Shown piece by piece: positions 27,951-36,567 of a DNA stretch of 64,000 bases. Below the pieces are notes generated by a model. That model had not been told where the DNA came from, made no database searches, and saw only the letters and a program-made list of their open reading frames with translations. Made by a program: the position numbers and the translations under genes. Within the stretch, counting starts at the first letter, position 1. Every line of letters starts with the position of its first letter. Source of the stretch: M3007 sp041392625 (GTDB taxonomy: Bacteria > Bacteroidota > Bacteroidia > Chitinophagales > Saprospiraceae); contig JAWKLR010000017.1 of the NCBI GenBank assembly GCA_041392625.1, forward strand, positions 1-64,000, in the 5' to 3' direction.

Positions 27951-29180
27951 TTATTCCCCACCCGCATCAAAAAAATCTCGCACGATTTGCTCCAACTCTT
28001 CTCCATGCACATTGCGTGCAAGGAGCCGACCTTCAGAATCGAGCAGGTAGTTTGCAGGGATCATTTGAAACTTGAGTGATTCACGAATGGGCGAACTATC
28101 TCCCTCCAAATCGCAGAGTTGCAGCCAATGGGCTTTGTCGCGTTCTATGGCTTTCAGCCAATTGGGTTTACTGCTGTCGATCGAGAAGCCCACAATCTGA
28201 AATCCTTTGTCTGCGTATTGAATGTGGAGCGGCTGCAGCACCTCGCGAATTTCCTTGCGACATGGGGCACACCAACTGGCCCAAAAATCCAGCAGAATGA
28301 GTTGGCCCCGGAGCGCTTCGCGGGTATGGAATGTGCTATCCTGATCGGGTAAGTTGAACTCCGGAATGCGTTCGCCTTTTATCAGTGGAAGTCTTTCCGA
28401 ACTGCAATAACTTGCGTATTCCTGCGCGAAGGGGAGGACGGGCGTTTGCGCAAGCAAGCGATCGCGGAGGCGAACAAACAATTCCGGGTTGCGGAAATAA
28501 CTGTTGTCCGAACTGTGCAATCGCACTCCAGCCAAAGCAGGAAGTGTGCGTTGACATGTATCAATCCATCGTTCCAGTGCATCCCAGGTTGCAATCGCGA
28601 GGCTGTCGTTGTGGTCGTGTGCATATTGGATTTCCTTGGATTCAGGGTCCATTTTATCGGCTTCCTCCTTAGCGCGTTCGTAGAACGGCAAGAATACATC
28701 CTGTAGGTGTTCCAGTGCCTGGTTTGCCGGTGTTGATTCGGTAGTAAATCGGTATTTCCAGTTAAAATGCTCGATGGGTGCTTCGATGCTTACATGGTCA
28801 TTTCCTTGCAATTCAAGTAAGATAAAATTGGTTTGATGTGGCAAAAACTCAACCCGGTTCACATATTTACTTCCATTCTTTTGAACATACAACCCGTACA
28901 GTGCAGGCTCTTGTTGGGCTGGTGTGAATGTCAATTTGAACTGTCCGTTGGCATCAATCGTGCAACTATCGATCAGTTTGCCTTCGTAACTGGAAGCAAT
29001 TTGTTTGAAGTAGCCTGGTTGAACTAAAAATACCTTGGATTGCCAGTCGGGGTGGACTTCAATTTTGCCTTCAATAACACATTGCGCTTGTGCCTGTGGT
29101 TTAGGAAATTGGCAAAAGAACAGGCAGAGTGTGGATAGAATTAAGGCGGAGCGGAGACCGGTGCTGGAACTAAATCGCAT
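27951..29180 (-). CDS. TlpA-like thioredoxin-fold protein with N-terminal beta domain
   Basis: A 409-residue exported protein. After a signal peptide (to about residue 32) comes a beta-rich domain (DUF4369-like), then a helical linker, and from about residue 275 a TlpA/AhpC-type thioredoxin domain with the redox centre LLDFWASWCAPCRKEI (CAPC). Such proteins reduce or oxidise cell-envelope disulphides or act in cytochrome maturation. It precedes the dockerin gene on the same strand, but a possible promoter separates them. Confidence 0.82.
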   Translation of the reverse strand: MRFSSSTGLRSALILSTLCLFFCQFPKPQAQAQCVIEGKIEVHPDWQSKVFLVQPGYFKQIASSYEGKLIDSCTIDANGQFKLTFTPAQQEPALYGLYVQKNGSKYVNRVEFLPHQTNFILLELQGNDHVSIEAPIEHFNWKYRFTTESTPANQALEHLQDVFLPFYERAKEEADKMDPESKEIQYAHDHNDSLAIATWDALERWIDTCQRTLPALAGVRLHSSDNSYFRNPELFVRLRDRLLAQTPVLPFAQEYASYCSSERLPLIKGERIPEFNLPDQDSTFHTREALRGQLILLDFWASWCAPCRKEIREVLQPLHIQYADKGFQIVGFSIDSSKPNWLKAIERDKAHWLQLCDLEGDSSPIRESLKFQMIPANYLLDSEGRLLARNVHGEELEQIVRDFFDAGGE

Positions 29181-29273
29181 TTATTGGGTGTTTTTAATGA
29201 AATAAGCACAAATTTCTGCTCTAAGGTATTAAACTCTTGGGCTTCCAAGTACCATCCGAACGCAGGAATAACG

Positions 29274-29281
29274 TAATTTTG
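29274..29281 (+). promoter_or_regulatory. -7 promoter element (TAATTTTG) of leuS
   Basis: TAATTTTG matches TAnnTTTG and lies 69 bases before the leuS start codon. Confidence 0.45.
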
Positions 29282-29350
29282 CGCCTTTCTAAATTAAGGT
29301 CTGAAGTTGGGCCGGTTTTTCAAATCAAACGAACCGTAAATACCTTTTGA

Positions 29351-32300
29351 ATGGATTACATCCCGAGTGACATAGAGCCGAAGTGGCAGCAGTGGTGGAA
29401 AGAAAAAAAGACGTACCAGGTAGACACTAAAACCGACAAACCAAAGTACTATGTGCTGGATATGTTTCCATATCCATCCGGAGCAGGTTTGCATGTTGGA
29501 CACCCGTTGGGCTACATTGCCAGCGATATTTTTGCCCGGTATAAGCGATTAAAAGGCTTCAACGTCCTGCATCCAATGGGCTATGATTCGTTTGGCCTGC
29601 CTGCAGAGCAATATGCTATCCAAACAGGTATTCACCCGGCTATTTCCACCGAACAAAACATCAACCGGTATCGGGAGCAATTGGATAAAATTGCATTTTC
29701 ATTCGACTGGGATCGCGAAGTGCGAACTTCAGACCCATCCTATTACAAATGGACCCAGTGGATTTTCCAGCGTTTGTTTGAACATTACTTCGATGTTGCA
29801 GCAGGCAAAGCCATTTCAATTGCCGATTTGGTAGCCCGTTTTGAAAAAGAAGGAAATGGAAACGTGCAGGCATTTTGCGATGAAGACACTCCGTCTTTTT
29901 CAGCAGATGAATGGAACGCGATGTCTGAAACCGAACAACAATTGATGTTGTTGAAATACCGGCTCACTTTCCCTGAGGAGTCTTATGTAAACTGGTGCCC
30001 GGCGATGGGTACCGTACTCTCAAACGATGAGGTAAAAGATGGTGTCAGCGAACGCGGAGGATATCCGGTTGAGCGCAAGTTGATGAAACAATGGAGCATG
30101 CGGATTACGGCTTATGCCGACCGCCTGCTCGAAGGACTGAACGAAATTGACTGGCCGGAATCAATCAAGGAACAACAGCGCAACTGGATTGGTCGCTCCC
30201 AGGGTGCTGCCGTGAAGTTTAAAGTAGATGGCCACGACTCCGCGGAGATAGAAGTATTTACCACCCGGATTGATACCATCTTTGGCGTGTCCTTTATGGT
30301 ACTTGCTCCGGAACACGATCTGGTAAACATACTGACTACACCCGAACAGAAAAATGAAATTACTCACTATACCAAATGGACTGCCTCTCGTTCAGACATT
30401 GAACGGATGTCGGAAACCAAAAAGGTAAGCGGTGCCTTTACCGGTTCCTTTGCGGTAAATCCGTTCAATGGCGCCAAGGTTCCAATCTATATTGCAGATT
30501 ATGTGTTGGCAGGATATGGAACTGGTGCCGTAATGGCCGTTCCTTCCGGAGACCAACGCGACTGGCAGTTTGCCAAGCATTTTGACTTGCCAATCCTGCC
30601 TATTTTGGATGCGCAAGCCGGACTGGATGAAGCAGCTGACCCTACCAAAGAAGGGCGCTACATCAACTCCGGTTTGATCAATGGCATGACCTATGCTGAA
30701 GCGGTTCCCGCATTGATTCGCTGGATGGAAGAACGCCGGATTGGCCGGGGTAAAGTGCAGTACAAAATGCGCAATGCGGTATTCAGTCGCCAGCGCTACT
30801 GGGGTGAACCGGTACCAGCCTACTGGGAAGGTGAAATTCCACGCATGATCGAAGATGCGCGCTTGCCATTGGAATTGCCAAAAGTGGATAAGTACCTGCC
30901 AACTGAAACCGGAGAGCCGCCATTGGGACGCGCTGACAATTGGCGCTACCAAACAGCAGACGGCGAAACCTGGGAATACGAATTGAGTACCATGCCTGGA
31001 TGGGCCGGCTCTTCCTGGTATTTTTATCGCTACATGGACCCCAAAAATGAGGAGGAGTTTTGCAGCAAGGAAGCCATGAATTACTGGCGTTGTGTCGACT
31101 TGTACTGTGGTGGTCAGGAGCACGCTGTTGGTCACTTGTTGTACAGCCGATTCTGGAATCACTTCCTGTTTGATATCGGTGTCGCGGTTGAGCGGGAGTT
31201 TGCCAAGAAGATGATCAATCAGGGGATGATTCAGGGGCGATCCAATTTTGTATACCGTGCGAAAGAGCAGTTTTTTGAGCAATACTTGTGGATAAAAGTA
31301 CTGGAACCCTACTTCAAGGAAGCAGGACCAATTCGCCTGGCAAAAGACGATATCTCAGAGCCGTACACCTACGATTTTGCCTTTGAAACTAACAACCTCG
31401 TAATCGAGGTAACTTCCTTCAAGCAGGCAGAAAAAATAGAAACAGTTCGACAGGCAGCTTTGTCTGACGGAAAGCGATTGCTTGTTTTGTTCAATGGTGC
31501 AATGGCTCAGGAAATCAACCATCCTGAGCGGATAGCAGAGCGAATCCAGGCTGCACTCAACAGCAAGGAGGACTTTTTTATGGATAAAAATCCACCCGAA
31601 TTTGAACAGCTTTTTGTTTCCGCCAACTTGTTGCCAAAGTATGAAAGCAGTTGTTTTACCAAACTGCATGTAGATGTCAGTGTTGTCGAAAACGATGTGT
31701 TGAACTTTGATAAAGCGGGCAAACTCAATATGTTTGACAAAGCCTGTTTTAAGTTGGATCCGGATAAAAAATTCCACTGTACCTGGGAAGTAGAGAAGAT
31801 GTCAAAATCCAAGTACAACGTGGTAAATCCGGACGATATCGTGGCTCAATATGGTGCAGACTGCTTTCGGATGTACGAGATGTTCTTGGGACCAATTGAA
31901 GTTGGTAAGCCTTGGGATACCAAAGGTATCACGGGCGTTCAAGGGTTTTTGCGGAAATTTCACGGACTGTTTTACCATGACGGAAACCTTACGCTGGATT
32001 CCAGTGAACCCAACAAGGAGGAACTTCGCGCATTGCATTCCTGCATTAAAAAGGTAAGCGACGATATTGAGCGGTATTCGATGAATACCTGTGTGAGTCA
32101 CTTTATGATTTTGGTCAATGAATTGCGTACCCTCCAATGCAATAAGCGGGCAATTTTGGAACCGGTGTTGGTTATGCTGGCCCCGTTTGCTCCGCATATT
32201 TCAGAGGAGTTGTGGCACCAACTTGGCCATGAAACAACTGTTTGCGATGCCTCCTGGCCGGAATTGGATGAGGAATACCTGAAATCAGATACCAAGACGT

Positions 32301-32479
32301 ATCCAGTGCAAATCAACGGAAAGCACCGCGGTAACATCGATGTTCCTGCTGATGCCGATAAAGATGCAGTTGAAAAGCTGGTTATGGAACTGGAATTTGT
32401 CCAGCGAAACATTGAAGGCCTTACTATTCGCAAATTCATTGTCGTTCCAGGGCGTATTGTGAATATCGTAGCGAATTAA
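29351..32479 (+). CDS. leuS: Leucyl-tRNA synthetase with an internal nuclease-like insertion
   Basis: A 1042-residue class I synthetase that charges tRNA-Leu. HIGH-type HVGH is at 48-51, the editing domain spans roughly 230-430, the catalytic GGQEHAVGHLLYSRFWNHF follows, KMSKS is at 816-820, and the anticodon and C-terminal domains complete it. It is about 100 residues longer than the Bacteroidota norm because residues about 637-765 form an extra domain, described separately. The insertion sits between VYR (634-636) and LHVDVSVV (772 on), which are contiguous or nearly so in relatives as I know them. The frame is intact throughout, so the protein is probably active. Confidence 0.93.
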   Translation: MDYIPSDIEPKWQQWWKEKKTYQVDTKTDKPKYYVLDMFPYPSGAGLHVGHPLGYIASDIFARYKRLKGFNVLHPMGYDSFGLPAEQYAIQTGIHPAISTEQNINRYREQLDKIAFSFDWDREVRTSDPSYYKWTQWIFQRLFEHYFDVAAGKAISIADLVARFEKEGNGNVQAFCDEDTPSFSADEWNAMSETEQQLMLLKYRLTFPEESYVNWCPAMGTVLSNDEVKDGVSERGGYPVERKLMKQWSMRITAYADRLLEGLNEIDWPESIKEQQRNWIGRSQGAAVKFKVDGHDSAEIEVFTTRIDTIFGVSFMVLAPEHDLVNILTTPEQKNEITHYTKWTASRSDIERMSETKKVSGAFTGSFAVNPFNGAKVPIYIADYVLAGYGTGAVMAVPSGDQRDWQFAKHFDLPILPILDAQAGLDEAADPTKEGRYINSGLINGMTYAEAVPALIRWMEERRIGRGKVQYKMRNAVFSRQRYWGEPVPAYWEGEIPRMIEDARLPLELPKVDKYLPTETGEPPLGRADNWRYQTADGETWEYELSTMPGWAGSSWYFYRYMDPKNEEEFCSKEAMNYWRCVDLYCGGQEHAVGHLLYSRFWNHFLFDIGVAVEREFAKKMINQGMIQGRSNFVYRAKEQFFEQYLWIKVLEPYFKEAGPIRLAKDDISEPYTYDFAFETNNLVIEVTSFKQAEKIETVRQAALSDGKRLLVLFNGAMAQEINHPERIAERIQAALNSKEDFFMDKNPPEFEQLFVSANLLPKYESSCFTKLHVDVSVVENDVLNFDKAGKLNMFDKACFKLDPDKKFHCTWEVEKMSKSKYNVVNPDDIVAQYGADCFRMYEMFLGPIEVGKPWDTKGITGVQGFLRKFHGLFYHDGNLTLDSSEPNKEELRALHSCIKKVSDDIERYSMNTCVSHFMILVNELRTLQCNKRAILEPVLVMLAPFAPHISEELWHQLGHETTVCDASWPELDEEYLKSDTKTYPVQINGKHRGNIDVPADADKDAVEKLVMELEFVQRNIEGLTIRKFIVVPGRIVNIVAN
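31259..31645 (+). other. Inserted DUF559/Vsr-like domain within LeuRS (residues about 637-765)
   Basis: The inserted segment opens with EQFFEQYLWIKVLEPYF, has a core YDFAFETNNLVIEVTSF and ends with RLLVLFNGAMAQEI and ERIAERIQAAL. The order helix, Asp-x(9)-Glu-Val strand pair, helix, then a hydrophobic strand and FN turn is that of DUF559/very-short-patch-repair PD-(D/E)XK nucleases, though the expected third Lys/Asp after EV is Thr. That last point may mean loss of catalysis. The family call is inference from pattern. Confidence 0.5.
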
Positions 32480-32510
32480 AGAAACACAGTTTTCTTTATT
32501 TGCATAAGCA

Positions 32511-32558
32511 TGTGTTTGGGAGTTTGGTTTGAAGTTCAAACCTGAAATCCCAAACACA
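32511..32558. terminator. Nested hairpin between leuS and the PIN gene
   Basis: TGTGTTTGGGA pairs with TCCCAAACACA, and inside it GGTTTGAA pairs with TTCAAACC. It lies between convergent genes and probably ends both transcripts. Confidence 0.6.
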
Positions 32559-32562
32559 CGCT

Positions 32563-32991
32563 CTATTCTATTCCTTTTTTCATTTTTAGAAAATTGATCG
32601 GGGTGAAAACTGCAATTTCTGAGTTTCGGTAGTCCTTAATATTCCTTGTTATTATGGCTTCCAGGCCTTCAATTGTGAGTGCAGTGGAATATTGGATTGA
32701 GTCTTCGAAGTCATTGAAGTTGTTTTTTAGGGCCTGTAGAACTTCAAGTTTGGTTGTTCCTGCAATTTCAGTCATTTCTAAAAGATCCTCAACAACACGA
32801 AGGGCACCTTCATGGCCAAGGTACCTGCGAACTATGTAATAAATATTATTGATACTAACAGCAGATAAATAAATCTGCACTTTTCCTCTCTCGTTCCAGT
32901 CAAAAAGTTCGCTGGCTGGATTTGCATGAGGCTGTCTGTCTGTAAAGAAATCTATAACCACATCAGAATCCACAAATATTTTACTTTCCAT
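32563..32991 (-). CDS. PIN-domain toxin (VapC-like)
   Basis: A 142-residue PIN-fold ribonuclease. The first strand FVDSDVVIDFF carries the metal-binding acidic residues near D8/D10, and FNDFEDSIQYSTAL (about 93-106) and the late ITRNIKDYRNSEIAVFTP give the remaining acidic pocket. VapC-type toxins cleave tRNA or rRNA when freed from the antitoxin. Its ATG overlaps the end of the antitoxin gene by 11 bases, the usual antitoxin-first arrangement. The RNA target cannot be told. Confidence 0.85.
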   Translation of the reverse strand: MESKIFVDSDVVIDFFTDRQPHANPASELFDWNERGKVQIYLSAVSINNIYYIVRRYLGHEGALRVVEDLLEMTEIAGTTKLEVLQALKNNFNDFEDSIQYSTALTIEGLEAIITRNIKDYRNSEIAVFTPINFLKMKKGIE

Positions 32992-33235
32992 ACTTCTTGG
33001 TTAATTCCTCCTCTAAAATGGCTTTGTAGTCTTTTCCCGATTCAACTTTTATTATTCCACGCAGTCTCTTAATCCTCGGAGATAGTTCTTCTGGTGTAAT
33101 ATCCCGGTGGTCAGATGTAATCAATTTGAAGTAATTTTCCACGAGCTCGGACAAGCTTTGCCCTTTATCCTTAGCGTAATTTTTTGCAGATTTAATTACA
33201 TCTTTTTCAATCGTTAAGGTCAATTTGGTATTCAT
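32981..33235 (-). CDS. Antitoxin, DUF6364-type
   Basis: An 84-residue protein beginning NTKLTLTIEKDVIKSAKNYA, a ribbon-helix-helix-type start, followed by an acidic/basic C-terminal half that would bind the PIN protein. The ATG at 33235 is used; the frame's earlier TTG at 33250 overlaps the -7 element and is unlikely. It is encoded upstream of the PIN toxin and overlaps it by 11 bases, so it should be made first and should autoregulate the pair (inference from known vapBC systems). Confidence 0.8.
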   Translation of the reverse strand: MNTKLTLTIEKDVIKSAKNYAKDKGQSLSELVENYFKLITSDHRDITPEELSPRIKRLRGIIKVESGKDYKAILEEELTKKYGK

Positions 33236-33247
33236 ATTTTCTTTTTT

Positions 33248-33255
33248 CAAAAATA
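33248..33255 (-). promoter_or_regulatory. -7 promoter element (TATTTTTG) of the toxin-antitoxin pair
   Basis: On the minus strand TATTTTTG matches TAnnTTTG and ends 13 bases before the antitoxin ATG, so the transcript would be almost leaderless. Confidence 0.4.
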
Positions 33256-33464
33256 CGTATTAATTAGTCAATAAACAACACGTGCTCTAATTTGTTTCAT
33301 GGAATTGTGTATTTGCCTAAAGTTTTCTGGCAATTGAAACCAAAAGAAAATGGCTCATTCATCCTTCAATATGTGTTGATATAGGAGCAAAATTTACGTT
33401 GAAATCAGCGAGACCATGCCAGGCAAGCCAATAACGCAGACCATTAAATTAAAAAACAAGTTCT

Positions 33465-33472
33465 TATATTTG
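33465..33472 (+). promoter_or_regulatory. -7 promoter element (TATATTTG)
   Basis: TATATTTG fits TAnnTTTG and is placed immediately before a terminator-like hairpin in the leader of the class V aminotransferase gene. Confidence 0.45.
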
Positions 33473-33474
33473 TA

Positions 33475-33510
33475 CCCTGTGGCAATCCTATTTGCCACAG
33501 GGATTTTTTT
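33475..33510 (+). terminator. Leader hairpin with U-tract (attenuator-like) before the aminotransferase gene
   Basis: CCCTGTGGCAA at 33475-33485 pairs perfectly with 33492-33502 around a 6-base loop and is followed by A then seven T. It stands 22 bases before the start codon and directly after a -7 element, so it would lie in the first nucleotides of the mRNA. Confidence 0.75.
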
Positions 33511-33531
33511 GTCCATATTACTCCTTTTGCT

Positions 33532-35028
33532 ATGCCCACCACCACCGAATCCAATGTACTTCCTGGTACGCTAGAAACCCACTTTGAGCCGTTTCGCCAC
33601 CACATAGTCGGACAATTTCAGACCTTTCAATCACCCTATGGGAAAAAACGCATTTTGTATGCAGATTGGACGGCAAGTGGGCGTTTGTATCAGCCCATTG
33701 AAGAAAAATTGTTGCACCAGTGTGGGCCGTTTGTCGGCAATACGCACACCGAAACCAATGTGACCGGTACCAGCATGACCCTGGCTTACCACCATGCACG
33801 CAAAATCATTAAGGAGCATGTAAATGCCAGTCCAAGCGATTGCATCATTTCCTATGGCTCCGGGATGACAGGCGTGATTAATAAGTTTCAACGTATTCTC
33901 GGCCTAAAACTTCCCGAACGGTGGCGCTACCGCCTTCCAATTTTAAAAGAAGAAAAGCCCATTGTTTTTGTCACACACATGGAGCATCATTCCAACCAGA
34001 CTTCCTGGCTGGAAACCATCTGCGACCTGGAGGTGATTCCAAGTTGCAGTGCCGGATTGGTTGACCTGGAAGCATTTGAAAAAATGCTGGATGAATACAA
34101 GGATCGTAAAACTAAAATTGCTGCTGTTACAGCGTGCTCCAATGTAACAGGGATCCAGACTCCATACCACCAAATTGCCGGTATGATTCACCGTGCCGGA
34201 GGTGTATGTTTTGTTGATTTTGCCTGTTCCGCACCCTATGTTCCAATTGACATGCATCCGGAAAATCCGGATGAACGCCTGGATGCAATTTACTTTTCTC
34301 CGCATAAGTTTTTAGGTGGGCCCGGCACATCCGGAATCTTGATTTTTGACGATAGTTTGTACCACAACCGGGTTCCGGATAATCCGGGTGGTGGAACCGT
34401 TGTGTGGACAGACCCCTGGAAAGGACATGGCTTCATCGAAAATATTGAAGACCGGGAAGATGGAGGTACACCTCCGTTTTTGCAAACCATTCAAATCGCC
34501 ATGTGCATCCGCCTAAAGGAGGAAATGGGCCTGGAGCAGATTAAAGACCGGGAGGAACATCTGGTGCATTTGATTTTTGACCGACTAGAAAAAATACCTG
34601 CGGTGCATATTCTTGCCGAGGCACACCGCGATCGCCTTGGCGTGTTCTCCTTCCTAATCCAGGATGTACATTACAATCTGGTAGTGCGTATGCTGAACGA
34701 CCGTTTTGGAATCCAGGTACGGGGCGGGTGTTCGTGTGCGGGAACGTACGGACACTATCTGCTTGAAATTTCTCAGGAAGTATCAAAAACGCTTCGGACG
34801 CAAATTCAGGCTGGTGACCAAACGGGAAAACCAGGCTGGGTGCGGATGTCTATTCACCCAACCATGACGGATGCCGAAGCGCATTTCATCTGCGATGCCA
34901 TCCAGGCGATTGCGGAAAATGGAGTAGAGTGGTCGAAAGACTATGAGTATGATGCACATAAAAATGACTTCAAACATACGGATGACAGCAGTGAAACCCT
35001 GAATCGCGTAGAATCCTGGTTTGACTGA
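33532..35028 (+). CDS. Class V aminotransferase-fold PLP enzyme
   Basis: A 498-residue fold-type I PLP enzyme of the cysteine-desulfurase/isopenicillin-N-epimerase-like group. The PLP lysine is K259 in YFSPHKFLGGPGTSG, with TGTSMTLAYHHARK and the HHSNQTSW motif for cofactor contact. The RGGCSCAGTYGHYLLEI Cys/Gly block near 400 resembles the catalytic loop of cysteine desulfurases, so it may handle a sulphur amino acid, but no iron-sulphur or thiolation partner is adjacent. The WG-repeat gene follows by 32 bases on the same strand. Confidence 0.8.
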   Translation: MPTTTESNVLPGTLETHFEPFRHHIVGQFQTFQSPYGKKRILYADWTASGRLYQPIEEKLLHQCGPFVGNTHTETNVTGTSMTLAYHHARKIIKEHVNASPSDCIISYGSGMTGVINKFQRILGLKLPERWRYRLPILKEEKPIVFVTHMEHHSNQTSWLETICDLEVIPSCSAGLVDLEAFEKMLDEYKDRKTKIAAVTACSNVTGIQTPYHQIAGMIHRAGGVCFVDFACSAPYVPIDMHPENPDERLDAIYFSPHKFLGGPGTSGILIFDDSLYHNRVPDNPGGGTVVWTDPWKGHGFIENIEDREDGGTPPFLQTIQIAMCIRLKEEMGLEQIKDREEHLVHLIFDRLEKIPAVHILAEAHRDRLGVFSFLIQDVHYNLVVRMLNDRFGIQVRGGCSCAGTYGHYLLEISQEVSKTLRTQIQAGDQTGKPGWVRMSIHPTMTDAEAHFICDAIQAIAENGVEWSKDYEYDAHKNDFKHTDDSSETLNRVESWFD

Positions 35029-35060
35029 TCTAATTAGTATTGATAAACCAATTCAAACAT

Positions 35061-36518
35061 ATGAGCCCAATTTACCTGTTCAGGCGTGCCCGCTTAGTGG
35101 CACTGCTCGCTTGCGTTGTATTCTCTGCTCAGGCCCAGAAAGAGCAAGTACTGGAAGAACCGGATCAAATTTCCAGCCCGGTCGAAGTCTCAGTCAATGG
35201 CCCAATTCAGTCCTTTACCGTAAATGGTTTGATGGGGTTTAAAATGGCCGATGGCCAGGTTTTGATCCCGGCAGAATATGAGTCTCTTCCACCGCATTAC
35301 AATGATATAATGCTGGTGAAAAAAGACGGGAAGTGGGGCATGATTGATGGCAAAAACAAGGTGCTGATCCCCTTGATTTACGATGTGCTCCGACCTATCC
35401 AAGCCAAACCTTTTCAGCCAATTAGAAATTTATTTCTGACGGTAAAATCAGGTCGATACCAGGTAATTGATGACAAAGGGAAAGCCGTTTTTAAGGAAGA
35501 TTTTGATACGATAGAAGCGTATCTGGACTTTGCTTTGGTGAAAAAAAATGGCAAAACAGGCGTATTAAACTACGAGGAAGAACTGCTTATTCCGATGGAG
35601 TTTGATGCCCTTGATCCTCAATATTGCGCCTACCTAAATCTGCCGTTGTTTCCCGGTACAAAGAACGGAGAAAGCGGGATGTATCAGTTAGAACAGAAAA
35701 CCTGGCTGCCATGCACGTATGATAAAATTGGAAACTTCCACTTTGACTGGGTATTACTTCATCAGGGTGATAAGACCGGGGCCTTCCGTCTGTCGGACCT
35801 GAGCCCGATCATTGATTACAAATACACGGATTTGATCCCAATGTCAGATAGCAGTTTTATCGCTGAAAATGAGGGGCAGTTTGGGGTTGTCAATTTTGAT
35901 GACGAGGTGCTCATACCGCTTGAGCACACTTATATGCGTCAGGTAAACCATAATCTGCTAGTAGGAAATGCGGATGGAGCATATGGTGTTCTGGACCAGC
36001 AGGGCACCGTGTTGGTTCCGGTTTCCTATGATCTATGCAGTGATGACCCCGCTCGAAATGGCACGGGCTGTTTCAAAAAGGATGGATTGCTTGCCATGTT
36101 TGATGCAAAAACTGGCAAACAACTCACTCCGTTTCAGTTTGTACGAAAAGAAGAAAACCGCTCACTATTTTATCTGCCCGACGGTCGGGTTTGTATGGGT
36201 GGTCTAAGCCTTCAAGGAGAGCCGTATGTCGAGCCATTTGACAGCATTTCATATGCTGCCCGCCCTGGTTTTGCTGAACTGTATTCACTGAGCTCCGGAA
36301 CAACCTTAAAAGGATTAGCACGGCACGCAGGGGCTAAAAAGGAATTTCTGGCCCTTCCAAAATATCAGGAAATTGAATACGGGGTACAGCCCTATTTGCA
36401 GGAGTTGAGAAAGGCCGGAAAACCACTGCCCAAGTATGCTGTGATGGCAATTGGAATTTTACCCGATGGTAAAAAGGAATGGATTACCCGGGAAAATGGG
36501 TCAATCCCAATGGAATAA
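35061..36518 (+). CDS. WG-repeat secreted protein
   Basis: A 485-residue protein from the ATG at 35061 (the longer frame begins at a TTG). A signal peptide (ARLVALLACVVFSAQAQ) is followed by repeated WG-type units such as MIDGKNKVLIPLIYDVL, KTGVLNYEEELLIPMEFDAL and FGVVNFDDEVLIPLEHTY, spread over most of the mature protein. Each unit contributes beta strands to a propeller-like or solenoid surface. No catalytic motif is visible. It may share a transcript with the aminotransferase gene upstream. Confidence 0.8.
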   Translation: MSPIYLFRRARLVALLACVVFSAQAQKEQVLEEPDQISSPVEVSVNGPIQSFTVNGLMGFKMADGQVLIPAEYESLPPHYNDIMLVKKDGKWGMIDGKNKVLIPLIYDVLRPIQAKPFQPIRNLFLTVKSGRYQVIDDKGKAVFKEDFDTIEAYLDFALVKKNGKTGVLNYEEELLIPMEFDALDPQYCAYLNLPLFPGTKNGESGMYQLEQKTWLPCTYDKIGNFHFDWVLLHQGDKTGAFRLSDLSPIIDYKYTDLIPMSDSSFIAENEGQFGVVNFDDEVLIPLEHTYMRQVNHNLLVGNADGAYGVLDQQGTVLVPVSYDLCSDDPARNGTGCFKKDGLLAMFDAKTGKQLTPFQFVRKEENRSLFYLPDGRVCMGGLSLQGEPYVEPFDSISYAARPGFAELYSLSSGTTLKGLARHAGAKKEFLALPKYQEIEYGVQPYLQELRKAGKPLPKYAVMAIGILPDGKKEWITRENGSIPME

Positions 36519-36523
36519 CTGCG

Positions 36524-36564
36524 AAAATGGGATATGGGTTTTGTCAAAATCCATATCCCATTTT
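36524..36564. terminator. Bidirectional terminator between WG gene and TonB receptor
   Basis: AAAATGGGATATGG at 36524-36537 pairs perfectly with 36551-36564 around a 13-base loop, giving A and T runs on both sides. It serves both convergent genes. Confidence 0.8.
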
Positions 36565-36567
36565 GCT

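Noticed and set aside
30392..31282. 296-codon minus-strand frame opposite leuS
   Set aside because: Antisense of conserved LeuRS sequence, with composition unlike protein.
31259..31645. Intein in leuS
   Set aside because: Too short for a full intein and lacking the Cys/Ser start and His-Asn end; the region joins without splicing motifs.
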